Shown here: in pieces, positions 45,813 through 56,861 of the stretch
Position numbering within the stretch: the stretch's first letter is position 1
Layout of the letters: each line of letters opens with the position of its first letter
Assembly: GCA_958450325.1 (NCBI GenBank)
Contig: OY288251.1
Coordinates: 68,837,666 to 68,901,665, forward strand
DNA length: 64,000 nucleotides
Direction of reading: 5' to 3'
Source: Agrostemma githago
Taxonomy: Eukaryota; Streptophyta; Magnoliopsida; Caryophyllales; Caryophyllaceae
Position numbers and translations under genes: made by a program
The notes under the pieces: model-generated
What the model saw: only the letters and a program-made list of their open reading frames with translations
Told to the model about the DNA's origin: nothing
The model's database searches: none

Positions 45813-48800
45813 TAATTTTATCGTTCAAGAGATGTCGGAATCAGTCGAAAGATGAGTTATATTCCAACTTATATCGTGTCAGAGGGTTCGAATAATCGTT
45901 ATTAGGGATTCTATTCCAATAAAAAAGCTTTCGTCAAAAAACATTCGCGTTTAGATCAACTTTCCCGCTTACAAAAAATAGTAAAAAATGATCGATTTTG
46001 AAGGTTATTATCCACGTTTTTTCGGCCTTTTGGGTCCCGAAATAAAATGGTTCCAAATTCGCGTCAAACAAACCCCACATCAAGTAAAATGTCCCGGTTT
46101 AATATGAAGGTCATATGGTTTTAAATCGAGACCTTTAAGAGACATAATTTTATCATTCGAGAGGTGTCGGATTCAGTCGAAACATAAGATATATTCATAT
46201 TTATATCGTGTCAGAGGGTTCGAATAATCATTATTAGGCATTCTATTCCTACCGACAAGTTTTCATCAAAAAACATTCCCGTTTAGATCAACTTTCCTTG
46301 CTTACGAAAAATAGCAAAAAACGATCGATTTTGAAGGTTAAATATCCACGTTTTTTCGGCATTTTGGGTCCCGTAATAAAATGGTTTCAAATTCGCGCCA
46401 AACAAACCTCACACCAAATGAAATGTCTCGGTGTAATGTGAGGGATATATGCTTTTAAATCGAGACCTTTAAGAGCCATATATTAATCGTTCGAGAGGTG
46501 TCGGAATCAGTCGAAACATAAGTTATATTCCAATTTATATCGTCTCAAAGGGTTCGAATAATTGTTATTAGGCATTCTATTCCTATCGACAAGTTTTCGT
46601 CAAAAAACATTCGCGTTTATATTAACTTTCCCTGCTTACGACGAATAGCCAAAAATGATCGATTTTGAAGGTTATTATCCACGGTTATTCGGCCTTTTGG
46701 GTCCCGAAATAAAATGGTTCCAAATTCGAGCCAAACATATCTCACACCAAAGGAAATGTCCTGGTGCAATATGAGGGTCATATGCTTTTAAATCGACACC
46801 TTCAAGAGCCATAATTTTATCGTACGAGAGGTGTCCGAATCAGTCGAAACATGAGTTATATTCCAGTTTATATCGTGTCAAAGGGTTTGAATAATCATTA
46901 TTAGTCATTCTATTCATATCGACAAGTTTTCGTCAAAAAACATTTGCGTTTAGATCAACTTTCCTCGTTTACGAAAAATAGCTTAAAACGATCGATTTTG
47001 AAGGCTATTATCCACGTTTTTTTCGGCCTTTTTGGTCCCCAAATAAAATGGTTCCAAATTGGCGCCAAACAAACCCCACACCAAATGAAATGTATCGGTG
47101 TAATATGAGGGTCATAAGGTTTTTAAATCGAGATCTTTAAGAGACTAAATTTTTCGTTCGAGAGGTGTCGGAATCAGTCGAAACATGAGTTATATTCCAA
47201 TTTATATCATGTCAGAGGGTTCGAATAATCATTCCTTGGCATTCCATTCCAATAGAAAAGCTTTTGTCAAAAAACATTCGCGTTTAGATCAAATTTCCTC
47301 GCTTACGAAAAATATCCAAAAACGATCGACTTTGAAGGTTATTATCTACGTTTTTTCAGCCTTTTGGGTCCCGAAATAAAATGGTTCCAAATTCGTGCCA
47401 AACAAACCCCACACTAAATGAGATGCCCCGGTGTAATATGAGAGTTATATGGAATTGAGACTTTTAAGAGCCATAATTTTATCGTTCGAGAAGTGTCGGA
47501 ATCAGTCGAAACATGAGTTATATATATTCCAATTTATATCATATCAGAGGATTCGAATAATCGTTATTAGGCATTTTATTCTTAGCGACAAGTTTTCGTC
47601 AAAAAATATTCGTGTTTAGATCAACTTTCCCCACTTACGAAAAATAGCCAAAAACGATCGATTTTGAAGATTATTATCCACGTTTTTTCGGCCTTTTTGG
47701 TCCCGAAATAAAATTGTTTCAAATTCTCACCAAAGAAACCCCAAACCAAATGAAATGTCCCGGTGTAATATGACGGTCATATGGTTTTAAATCGAGATCT
47801 TTAAGAGACATAATTTAATTTTATTGTTCGAGAGGTGTCGGAATCAGTCGAAACATGAGTTATATTCCATCTTATATCGTGTCAGAGGGGTCCAATAATT
47901 ATTATTAGGCATTCTATTCCTTTCGACAAGTTTTTGTCAAAAAACCTTCGCGTTTAGATCAACTTTCCCCGCTTACGAAAAATAGCAAAAAACGATCGAT
48001 TTTGAAGGTTATTATCCACGTTTTTTCGGTCTTTTGGGTCCCGAAATAAAATGGTTCCAAATTCGCGCCAAACAAACCTCACACCAAATAAAATGTTCCG
48101 GTGTAACATGAGGTTCGAATGGTTTTAAATCAAGACCTTTAAGAGCCATATATTTATCGTTCGAGAGGTGTCGGAATCCGTCGAAACAAGTTCGATACTC
48201 CATTTTATATCGTATCTAAGGATTCTAATAATCATTGTAAGACATTCTTTTCCTGTAGAAAAGATTTCGTCAAAAAACATTCGAGCTTTAGAACAACTTT
48301 CACCGCTCCCGAAAATAGCAAAAAAAATCGATCAATTTTGAAGGTTAATTCACGTTTTTTCGGCCTTTTGGGCCCCGGAATAAAATGGAGTCATATTCGC
48401 GTTAGAGAAACTCCACACCAAATACTATGTCTCGGTGAAATTCGATGGTCATTTTGATTTCATTGGACACTTTTAAAAGCCAAGAGAATGTCTTTTTTTG
48501 AGACTTGTCGGAATCCGTCGAAACAAGTTTGATACTTCATTTTATATCATATCTAAGGGTTCTAATAATACTGTAGGAAAGATTTCGTCAAAAAACATTG
48601 GCGCTTTTAGAACAACTTTCACACCTCTCGAAAATATGAAAAAGGTGATCGATTTTGTAGGTTATTATTATCCACGTTTTTTTTGGCATTTTGGACCCCG
48701 AAATAAAATGGATTTATATTCACGTTGGAGAAACTCCACACCAAATACAATGTCTTGATGTAAATTGAGGGTCGATTGGATTTCATTGAATACTTTTTAA

Positions 48801-48940
48801 AGCCTAAACATTGTCTTTTGAGACTTGTCGGAATCCGTCGAAACAATTTCGATACTCCATTTTATATCGTATGTAAGGGTTCTAATAATCATTACAAGAC
48901 ATTTTATTTCTACAGAAAAGATTTCGTCAAAAAACATTTT

Positions 48941-49600
48941 CCCCAAGAAATTTGGGTGGCAAAAGAGAACATTTGGGTTGTTATTTGGATTTCGTCAAAA
49001 AAATTGGGTTGTTATTCAGGTCCTATGAAATGCCCCAAGAAAATTTTGTAGCAAAAGAGAACATTTGAGGGTGTGGGTACGCATTAGATCAACGTCAGTC
49101 AAATATCTCCAAGTTACCTGAGTTGTAATTTAAAGAAAGAAACATTTTCGTGGATAATATTTTCCTAATCTATTAATTTCAATCAAAATTTTAAGGTGAT
49201 GATTGAAGTGAGAATTAATTTTATTTTCTATTCGATACAACATAAGTGAAGTGTGAGAGTAACGTAGCTTGCTCCGGTTGTTCTTACGCTTTGGAAACTA
49301 CTCAGCTACTCTGTTTCTCAGTATCTTTTGTCACTCACTTGTTCACTTAAGGACTAAAGAGACACAGTTTCGATCTAACTTTGAGGCATGTTCACAGTTC
49401 AGGAATCCATTGGAAACAGAATTCTCATATGCATGACTTACAATTTATGATGAAAAGTGCAGACAGTCACGGAGTCACCCAACATCGTTAACAACCTACC
49501 TCAGTGCCTCAAGGGCTCCTGCATATTGCGGGGTAAGGAGGTGTCCGATGTACGCAGCCTACCCTTGCATTAATAGGCTGATTCTGAATGACTCAAGAGA
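48941..49600. other. Array flank with a short direct repeat and a SINE-like segment
   Basis: CCCCAAGAAATTTGGGTGGC and CCCCAAGAAAATTTTGTAGC, each followed by AAAAGAGAACATTTG, form a direct repeat at about 48943-48978 and 49034-49070. At 49500-49600 the minus strand carries a SINE-like 3' region; on the plus strand it reads GTGCCTCAAGGGCTCC … GATGTACGCAGCCTACCC. Confidence 0.55.
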
Positions 49601-50449
49601 CAATCGCTCCTAGAAGAAAAAAAACAAGACAAACTTAGCTCAGTTTTACAGTCTACTGACATAAGTCCATAAACACAAGTTCAGGAGTCATTTACAGCAA
49701 ACAGCAGCGATCAACGACACATCAACCCAGTGCGTGAAAAGGCTAGCTCGCGCTTGCTTATGACAAGTGCATGAACCAGTGTCTCACACAAAATCTTCTA
49801 AAGGTTCATTCTTATACTATACGACTGCAAATAATAGCATTCCAAGTATACAGTGTTACAGTATCCAGCAAAAAACACAGTAGTAGTATAAGAATGCAGA
49901 ATCTTAGAGGCCTGGCATATAAGAAAGAATCAGGCCAAGTTGGTGGGCACTGCATGCACAGAATCAAACCCCACCTAAAGCTAATCCTGATAAACTTCCT
50001 CCTCTGAATTCAAACAATGCTTTTTTTCCCGAAAGAATCTGAGTGAAAGCACACATCACAGAAGAGAACAAACTTTTAAGTAATCTTGCTTCTTAGTTTC
50101 CTATTAATAGACAATTAGCATATAATTGCAGTCAGAATCATACTTCTGAAAGCACACATTTTGCATTAGTTAGACTAATGACAAGACTTTCTTCTTAATA
50201 CACCACGATTTCTGCTCATTTGCTGAGCTTTGTCGCCTCACTAATGAAGATTTTTGTCAAGATTGTGTCTGCCAGCCAGTCAAGTAGTTGTTGATTTGAA
50301 GAGAAGTACACACTCCATACTACTAGTTCCAATCTCTTGGAAAGTCACTTTTAGGACCTGTATATGGAGCATCTACCCAAAGCACAGTATCTTTTCAACA
50401 CCCTTGCTTGCACAAGCAAGCAGAGCAAACCCTGTACTCAAACTACCCT
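49601..50449. other. Upstream region of the third glutaredoxin gene
   Basis: Non-coding; no repeat recognised. It should contain the promoter. Confidence 0.4.
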
Positions 50450-50457
50450 TATAAATA
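50450..50457 (+). promoter_or_regulatory. TATA box of the third glutaredoxin gene
   Basis: TATAAATA, 123 bp upstream of the ATG. Confidence 0.75.
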
Positions 50458-50572
50458 GTTCACATGCCAACTGCAAACTTCCATCATCTAAACCTACACA
50501 ACTTATTACCCTACAAGAAGGTCTCTTAAAACTTGAGATCTTCCCACAAAATCAAAATCAAAATCAAAAGAA

Positions 50573-50881
50573 ATGGACAAGGTGAGCAGGGTTGCATCAG
50601 AAAACGGGGTGGTGATCTTCAGCAAGAGTTCATGCTGCCTATGCTACACAGTGAACATACTGTTCCAAGAGCTAGGGGTGAACCCTGTGATATATGAGAT
50701 AGATCAAGACCCTGACGGCAAGGAAATGGAGAAGGCCATAATGAAGCTAGGGTGCAACGTACCTGTCCCTGCCGTCTTCATAGGGGGGAAGCTCATGGGT
50801 TCAACCAACGAGATCATGTCCCTCCATTTGAGGGGCAAGTTGATTCCACTCATCCAGCCTTACCATCAAGCCTCTTACTGA
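50573..50881 (+). CDS. CC-type (class III) glutaredoxin, active site CCLC
   Basis: Intronless, 102 residues, starting MDKVSRVASENGVVIF. The active site SKSSCCLC at residues 17-24 has both thiols (Cys21, Cys24). Glutathione-site blocks VPAVFIGGKLMG and STNEIMSLHL follow. The protein ends LIPLIQPYHQASY, without an ALWL-type motif, unlike the other two glutaredoxins here. CCLC with this kind of ending is the pattern of the Arabidopsis GRXC11-C14 group. Small class III members of this group are often nitrate- or hormone-responsive, but that is family knowledge and not visible here. The 5' UTR ends in an AATCAAA repeat just before the ATG. Confidence 0.95.
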   Translation: MDKVSRVASENGVVIFSKSSCCLCYTVNILFQELGVNPVIYEIDQDPDGKEMEKAIMKLGCNVPVPAVFIGGKLMGSTNEIMSLHLRGKLIPLIQPYHQASY

Positions 50882-53484
50882 GACCTTATGTTTATTATCA
50901 TTATTGCATGGTACAAGATATGATTTAGCAGCACAGAATAAGAATCCATCCAGTTTAGATCAATCGTACTACTAAGCTAGTTTCGTTTTCTTAAGTATAT
51001 TTTGTGTGTTTTTTCTAATTACATCCTGAATGAACTAAGTAGCTAGTTCAATGATGAAGTAGTTAATGCATGTAATATGTAATATTCCCTTAATGCTTTA
51101 TGAAGCCTAGCCTTATTCTATCCCTCTGAAATTCATTTCACTCGAAAGTTTACAGTTATCCTGCATTTGATTTTTCCATAAGTAATTTCTATAGGTTAAA
51201 AGCTAAAGAGCTGCTAAAAAAACCAGAAGCAGAACTTCCAAAGCAAAAACCATTTTATTTATTCAAGTTCGAAAAGAAAACCATGACGACAGTAGAGCTG
51301 TTATCAGCAAATCTTAGTCTCCTTAAAAAGAATGGAGACCTTGAATGGAAGTCGAGCTTATCAATACACGTTAAGAGAATGATTCTGAAAAGGCCAGGCC
51401 ATAACATAACATTTTCTATTAACAGCCGAAAACAAGCATTGCTACATGAAACAACGAGGCTACATACAATGTCGACAGCAAAAGACAGAAGTTGTGAAAC
51501 ATCTACTGAGAAGACTGAAAGAGAACATATTGTTACAACTTTTGATATGCGCCCCTAGCTACCTTATTGGAAGTTTGGAACACACACTTAAAAGAATATT
51601 TGATGATAAAAGGTGATCACTGATTATTTATTCCATAGCTTCCCTATTTGAAATACATGGACTATTCAAATTTTTAAGCCTAATACTAAATACCAACTAT
51701 TGACTGTGATCAGTGTAACCAGGGCAAACTATGATAAATGACATTACAGGGGCTTAAGCTTCAATTTTCACGAATCTAAGAGCATACGTACGAGCACGCA
51801 TTAACTGTAACAGGAGTCAGCAGCTAAATGATTTCCATCATAGCATTAATGCATTATCTTTACATGTAAACTTAAACTTTTACAAGCTACTCTATACAAG
51901 GGCATTTTGTTAACGTCATCGGATTTAAACAAAGCCCCCTTTAGAATTTCAATGGCTTTGCCAGTTTATTAAGCTAATTGACATCTGCGATGTTCTAACT
52001 CATATAGAACTTTTCACAAGATACTTGTGATCAAGTATCCATGGAGTCTAAACTAAATAGATATTAGTTTTGCAATGGGGGTGGCTTGGCTTGTTTCAGA
52101 ATCTGAGTCTCAAATGAAAATGGATCCTTCAATGAAGAATCATATATGTATCACATGTATGTTTCCAAACTTTTCCCAAACTAGTGGTAGAATACCTATA
52201 TTCTTCCTGAAAGTGGCAGGAGTGGAGGAGCATATAATCTCAATCATCCTTCTTTTTCTTATACACTTTCTTCAAAATTTGACTGAATCTGTGCCATTGA
52301 ATGCTACTACAAAATGTTCTTTTTTGCATTATTTCCTTCCTGTTGCCAAACTAATGGACTCAAGCGCGCCATGAGTACAGTTTTCGTTTCCCCTTCCCTT
52401 CTCTCCACCTCATTTCCCTTATCTTGTTTTGCTTCTTATCGTGTTTTTCCTTTTCTCGTTAGTCTACCAGCAAACCCTGAATCACTTCAAGACTAATTAA
52501 ACCATAGTTGTGGTTGCTTCTTGGGTGATAAGCATGAACATTAGATATACATTTCAATACTTTGCATACCTTAGAAAAAAGACAGTATCTTATTCAAAGT
52601 AACTCGTATAGTCGTATCCTATCAAACTAACACGATAAGGAAAAAAAAAAAAGTAAACGTAAACTATTTACGAAGACAACAAGGGAAATATATATCTCGA
52701 CAGGTGTTCATCCTTATCTTCATAACTAGAGGCAAAGGAGCAACCCTAAAACCTATGAAGTGGGAATCATTGGGTTTAGATAGTGATTGTGATCTCCTAC
52801 AGCCAAAATGACATGACAAATGAATAAATGAGGGTCTCACGACTGTCCTAATCTTAGGCCCTGTTCTTTCCGACTATTGTGTGCTTAATTGAGCTGAAGT
52901 GAACTAAATTGGGTTCAACTGAATTGAACTAAGTTGGCTAAGTCAAAATGAACGTAGTAAAGCTGAAAATAAGGTGGAAAGGACGGAGCCAGTCCATAGC
53001 ATTAATCAAAACAAAAGTCCAGAGAGATAGCAACGGCCACAGTCTAACTCAACATGCCAGACTCAGGGATTAGATCTAGAGTTAGTGTAGTACCTCGGCC
53101 GCTGAATGTAGGTCGAGCGAGTGGGCCTAAACTCGGAACACATGTTCCAACCATTCAAGTTGCAAGTGTTGGGGTGTACATTGGTGCAAGAAGAATGCGT
53201 GTGATGGGCACTCATAAAAGTAGACCCTTTTTAACATCAGTTAACCATACTCCAACTGCTCACCCTATGTTTAGTTTATACCAATTGCATCTGATTCCAC
53301 ATTCCAAATGAATCTGACATTCAACTGTCTTTGTCTAAACAGATTCCAAATAATTAATTGATTAAACTATACTACCAACACTTGCAAGTCATTGCGACAG
53401 CAAATTAGTGTCGATATGACAAACAAAAGGTATAGTACCCAGGAGTAGCAAATGGTTCGACTTGTCCTTATTTATCCAGGTGGG
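50882..53484. other. Gene-free region downstream of the third glutaredoxin gene
   Basis: No coding exon recognised. A possible small MITE spans about 52857-52989 (GGCCCTGTTCTTTCC at one end, GGAAAGGACGGAGCC at the other). ORFs at 51283-51558, 52075-52374 and 53054-53311 lack family motifs. Confidence 0.45.
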
Positions 53485-54470
53485 TAATACTTGATTCGTC
53501 ATAAGCTGGTGACGGATAATACCCTTCAATCCGTCACAAGGGATATTTACTCTTAACGAGATCAGTAGCATTAGGAATAACCGTTTTGTGCTGTAAAAGT
53601 GACTGGTAATGTTATTCTATATACACAGAAGGAAACAAGTGATGGCAAACTGACCAAGTAGTACTCAAAAGATTGGAACTTCATCACTTTATATCTTATT
53701 TTTAAGTACCCTTTTTGACATGGTAAGATGTTAACATTAGATTGGGAAGGTAGAGACTGGAGAGGGATGTTTGGTGCTATGATGATAAGCCAATATCTTT
53801 CCAAATATTCTGGAAAAAATGCAGCTTAAAAGTAGAGATGCCAATCGGGTCACTCATGTCGATTATGAGTCGGGTCATGTTTTGTTCAGGCTTTATCGTG
53901 TCAAAACACTTAGCCGGGTCAAGTCAGGTTCGGGTTGGATTACTTACAAGTCAAATCACTCGGGTCAATTCTAGGGCTATGTATATCTTTCCAAATTTTA
54001 TGGAAATGCAAGTTAGAGCATCCAATCCAAGAATGGGTTTTTTATTTTTGGGTGGGACCCCACCTACCATCTCATTTTTTAAATCTCATTTTCTCTATTC
54101 TAAAAATACTCCTCTATTCAAAGAAGGAAGGTTTTATTCTCCAGTGGGGTCGATTTTATTCCGCTTCATTTACATTGCACAATCATTTATTTCAATATCC
54201 ATTTAGTTTATTTTTAAATCAATATTTTTATTATCGGATTTTATTGAGACACGCTCGTATCATTCTCCACGCTATCCTCCACCGAGAATGTTTTTGAGTA
54301 AGTCTCCCTTGTGACAGACATTACCCGTCACAAGGGAATAACGGGTCAAATAATACCATTTGATTAGAAAAGACAAGGTTAGTGGATAGCACATGACTTT
54401 GTCTTATTCACCCAAATGGGTATTATTTGACCCGTCACACGTTTATGACGGATAGTTTCGTCACAAACCA
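53485..54470. mobile_element. Cluster of foldback MITE pieces (GACGGAT family) and GGGTCA-rich repeat DNA
   Basis: About 53485-53560 has GTGACGGATAATACCC followed by AATCCGTCACAAGGGATATT. About 54303-54470 is a fuller element: left GTCTCCCTTGTGACAGACAT…CGTCACAAGGGAATAACGGG, right ATTATTTGACCCGTCACACG…GACGGATAG. Between them, 53840-53970 is rich in CGGGTCA words, a common dispersed plant repeat. Confidence 0.55.
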
Positions 54471-56861
54471 GAATTTGCCAATGTTTTTTTGCATATTCTT
54501 CTCTAAGAATGACTTATTATTAGATGGAGATCTATTTTCACTCATTTTCCTCAGACGGAGAAAGAATGATGGATGGAGGTGCTATTAACACCATAGGCAT
54601 CATTCTTCTCAGGGCTTCCTCACGAGAATAGTCTCAAATATGGAAGGTTTCTTAAAATAAGTCCAAATTTATTTAACACGTAATTGGTTGATTAATGACC
54701 GGATGCTGGAGATCTACGCGGGTCTCATTCCCATTAATAAAACCCAACTCCTACATCTTCCTTTGCATATCAATGTCCGATTCTTCTATTACACACCCCA
54801 TAGAAACAATTGAAAACACATTCATCACTGTCCACTGTAACCGTCCTAGACTCCCTAGTAAGTTTTCCAGTACAAACACACACCATGGCTCATAAATGAA
54901 CAAAACTTCAAAGTGGCACTACTCCTACTCCATGGGTTAACCTATGTATTGAACCAAAACAATCAAAAAGAGGGGTTTCACAAACCCTAAATTAAATGTA
55001 ACTGTGAACCCAGAAAAAATAATTTGGGGGGAATGAAAAGAATAATTTACCTCTGCCATTGTCGCCACAGTACGATTGACGAACTTGTATTTAACCCTAA
55101 CCCCTAAAAACGGCTGAATTTCGTCAATATTATTGTTGATTAAAAAGATGGACAAATATTAAAATTGATGCAGTTTGAATGAAGTCATCAGTCAGGAAGA
55201 AGTAATGGAGAAGACGACGAAGGAAGAACAAACAGTGGTTCAGTAATTGATGCGTAATACGAGTAGTTTTCTAAGGTAGAAAATCGGTTTAGTAATCAAT
55301 TAGGTTAAAAGATGAATTAGTTAGTAAAGTTAATGTAATTACTTTTCAGATTAAATAAAGTTAAGAATTTTTTTCAAGGAAATCGTCAATAGTTGGAAAA
55401 ATAGTACAGGTATTATACACAAATTTTTGAACTTAAACATGCGTATAAAAATCTTAAAACCAGTTGTACGTAAAGCTATGTACAATTGATTATATAATCT
55501 TCTAATTGCAATAGTTGAGATTATTCGAATTTAAATACTCTGTAATTTTTTTCCCAAAAGTAAGGATAAATCAACATTCAAAGGTTTCTACTTGAGGGTA
55601 TTAGACTATTAGGTAGACCTGATAAAATTGACTCTAACTGAGGACACGAATTTGACCCATAATACAAATTAACTTGGTTAGTCCTAAGTCCTAACTGAAC
55701 AGAATGTACAACATACGAATCGTTGTCTCTAAAAAAATTGACAAAAATCAGACCCAAAAATGACCAACACACCCGAACTTGACCCGATTCTTACTAACCA
55801 AAAATGACCTAACGCCAACCCGAAGCCGACCCTGTTGACGCGTTCCCATGTACAGTAATAGGGAGGAATGAATGCAACGTTACTAACCACAAACATTGCT
55901 CAAAACTCACTGGTTGACGACAAGAACATGAAGGTGGCATATCAAAGACCAAAACCTATAGAGGTCATTATGAAGTAATATGTCCAACACATTTTTGACA
56001 ACTACTAAATATTCCGCTTCTTCACCACTGTAATCCGACACATCTCATTCTCAGGTATAATTAACACCACCAAAGTGAACCAACAAAGGCAACTGAGGGT
56101 TTATGTACTTGATGTACATGGACGGTAAAACCGTTAGGGATCAGACACCTTCACAATTCTTAACTTAACGCAAGTAAAAGGTCGATAAGAATGCCTTTTT
56201 ATCCAAGCAACCCAAGTGAAGGGTTGATAAACATGCATGCTTCAGTACCCTTTACGGTTCATGAAACTTGTGATCCACAACTCGGGAAAACAGCACAGAG
56301 AATGTCATCTGTAGGTACAGTAACATCAACTTGAAATTCCAAGTCTTGGACTAAGTTCCCAAACCTGCATCTTATGTGGTTACTAAACATAACCGAATAA
56401 AATTTCAGCTTCACCAGATTCTAATACCTCTTCAAGTTGGGAAGAAGCATCTAACATTACACTTTCAGTCTTCACATTACTTCCAAATAAACAAAGAAAA
56501 AAATCAGGACAGCAGAAAGAACCGACTGATGAATGATCCGGAGAACATGCATCAAAACTCAAAAAAATTAAGACGGTTTGATTTAGAAATGGCACACGGA
56601 ACCACAAAAGGGCAACCCAATTAACAAATTTAAAGTGATCAAAGGAAAACTAAGCTTGCTGGTACTTAATTCGATGACTAGATAGAATCATCGAGTTTGT
56701 TATCTTCTTTACACGTCTTTTGGATTCAAAACGGCCAAAAATTTTATAAATCAAATCTGTCCAACCAGCTGCAAGATTTTTTGGGTGGAAGGCAGCAGAA
56801 CAAAAGTAGCAGAACCCCCCAAAAGATATCAGACGTAGGAAAATGTGAAGATAAGAAGAAT
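54471..56861. other. Gene-free region upstream of the CHYR1-like gene's 3' end
   Basis: On the minus strand, about 55235-55053 resembles a 5' UTR plus a short first exon (…GGCGACAATGGCAGAG|GTAAAT), but no following exon was found to the left, so I do not call a gene. The rest shows nothing recognisable; GACCC/GGGTC words recur near 55740-55840. Confidence 0.35.

Larger units (their letters stand above)
44909..48940 (+). repeat. Tandem array of a ~333-bp monomer, about ten and a third copies
   Basis: A marker word, CGATCGATTTTGAAGG, or a close variant, recurs with its G at 45039, 45990, 46323, 46657, 46990, 47324, 47656, 47994, 48330 and 48647. Spacings are 951 (332 after removing a 619-bp insertion), 333, 334, 333, 334, 332, 338, 336 and 317. 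Each monomer carries, in order, ATTCCAATTTATATCGTGTC, GGCATTCTATTCC, TTTTCGTCAAAAAACATTCG, CACGTTTTTTCGGCCTTTTG, GGTCCCGAAATAAAATGG, AAACAAACCCCACACCAAAT and TCGAGACCTTTAAGAGCC. Units from about 48170 on form a second subfamily. The last unit stops inside its TTTCGTCAAAAAACATT word near 48940. Monomers have stops in every frame. It is a satellite-like repeat that I cannot match to a known family. Confidence 0.95.

Noticed and set aside
44909..48940. CRISPR-like or coding interpretation of the regular array
   Set aside because: The whole 333-bp unit repeats with no unique spacers, the host is a plant, and frames are interrupted in most monomers; the ORFs at 47185-47379, 48012-48203 and 48498-49051 are chance frames.
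44909..48940. Ribosomal DNA spacer repeats
   Set aside because: No rRNA gene sequence is present on either side, and ordinary protein genes flank the array.
54937..55155. Minus-strand ORF with a possible first exon ending in ATGGCAGAG|GTAAAT
   Set aside because: No downstream exon with protein-like sequence could be found to its left, so there is no gene model to support.
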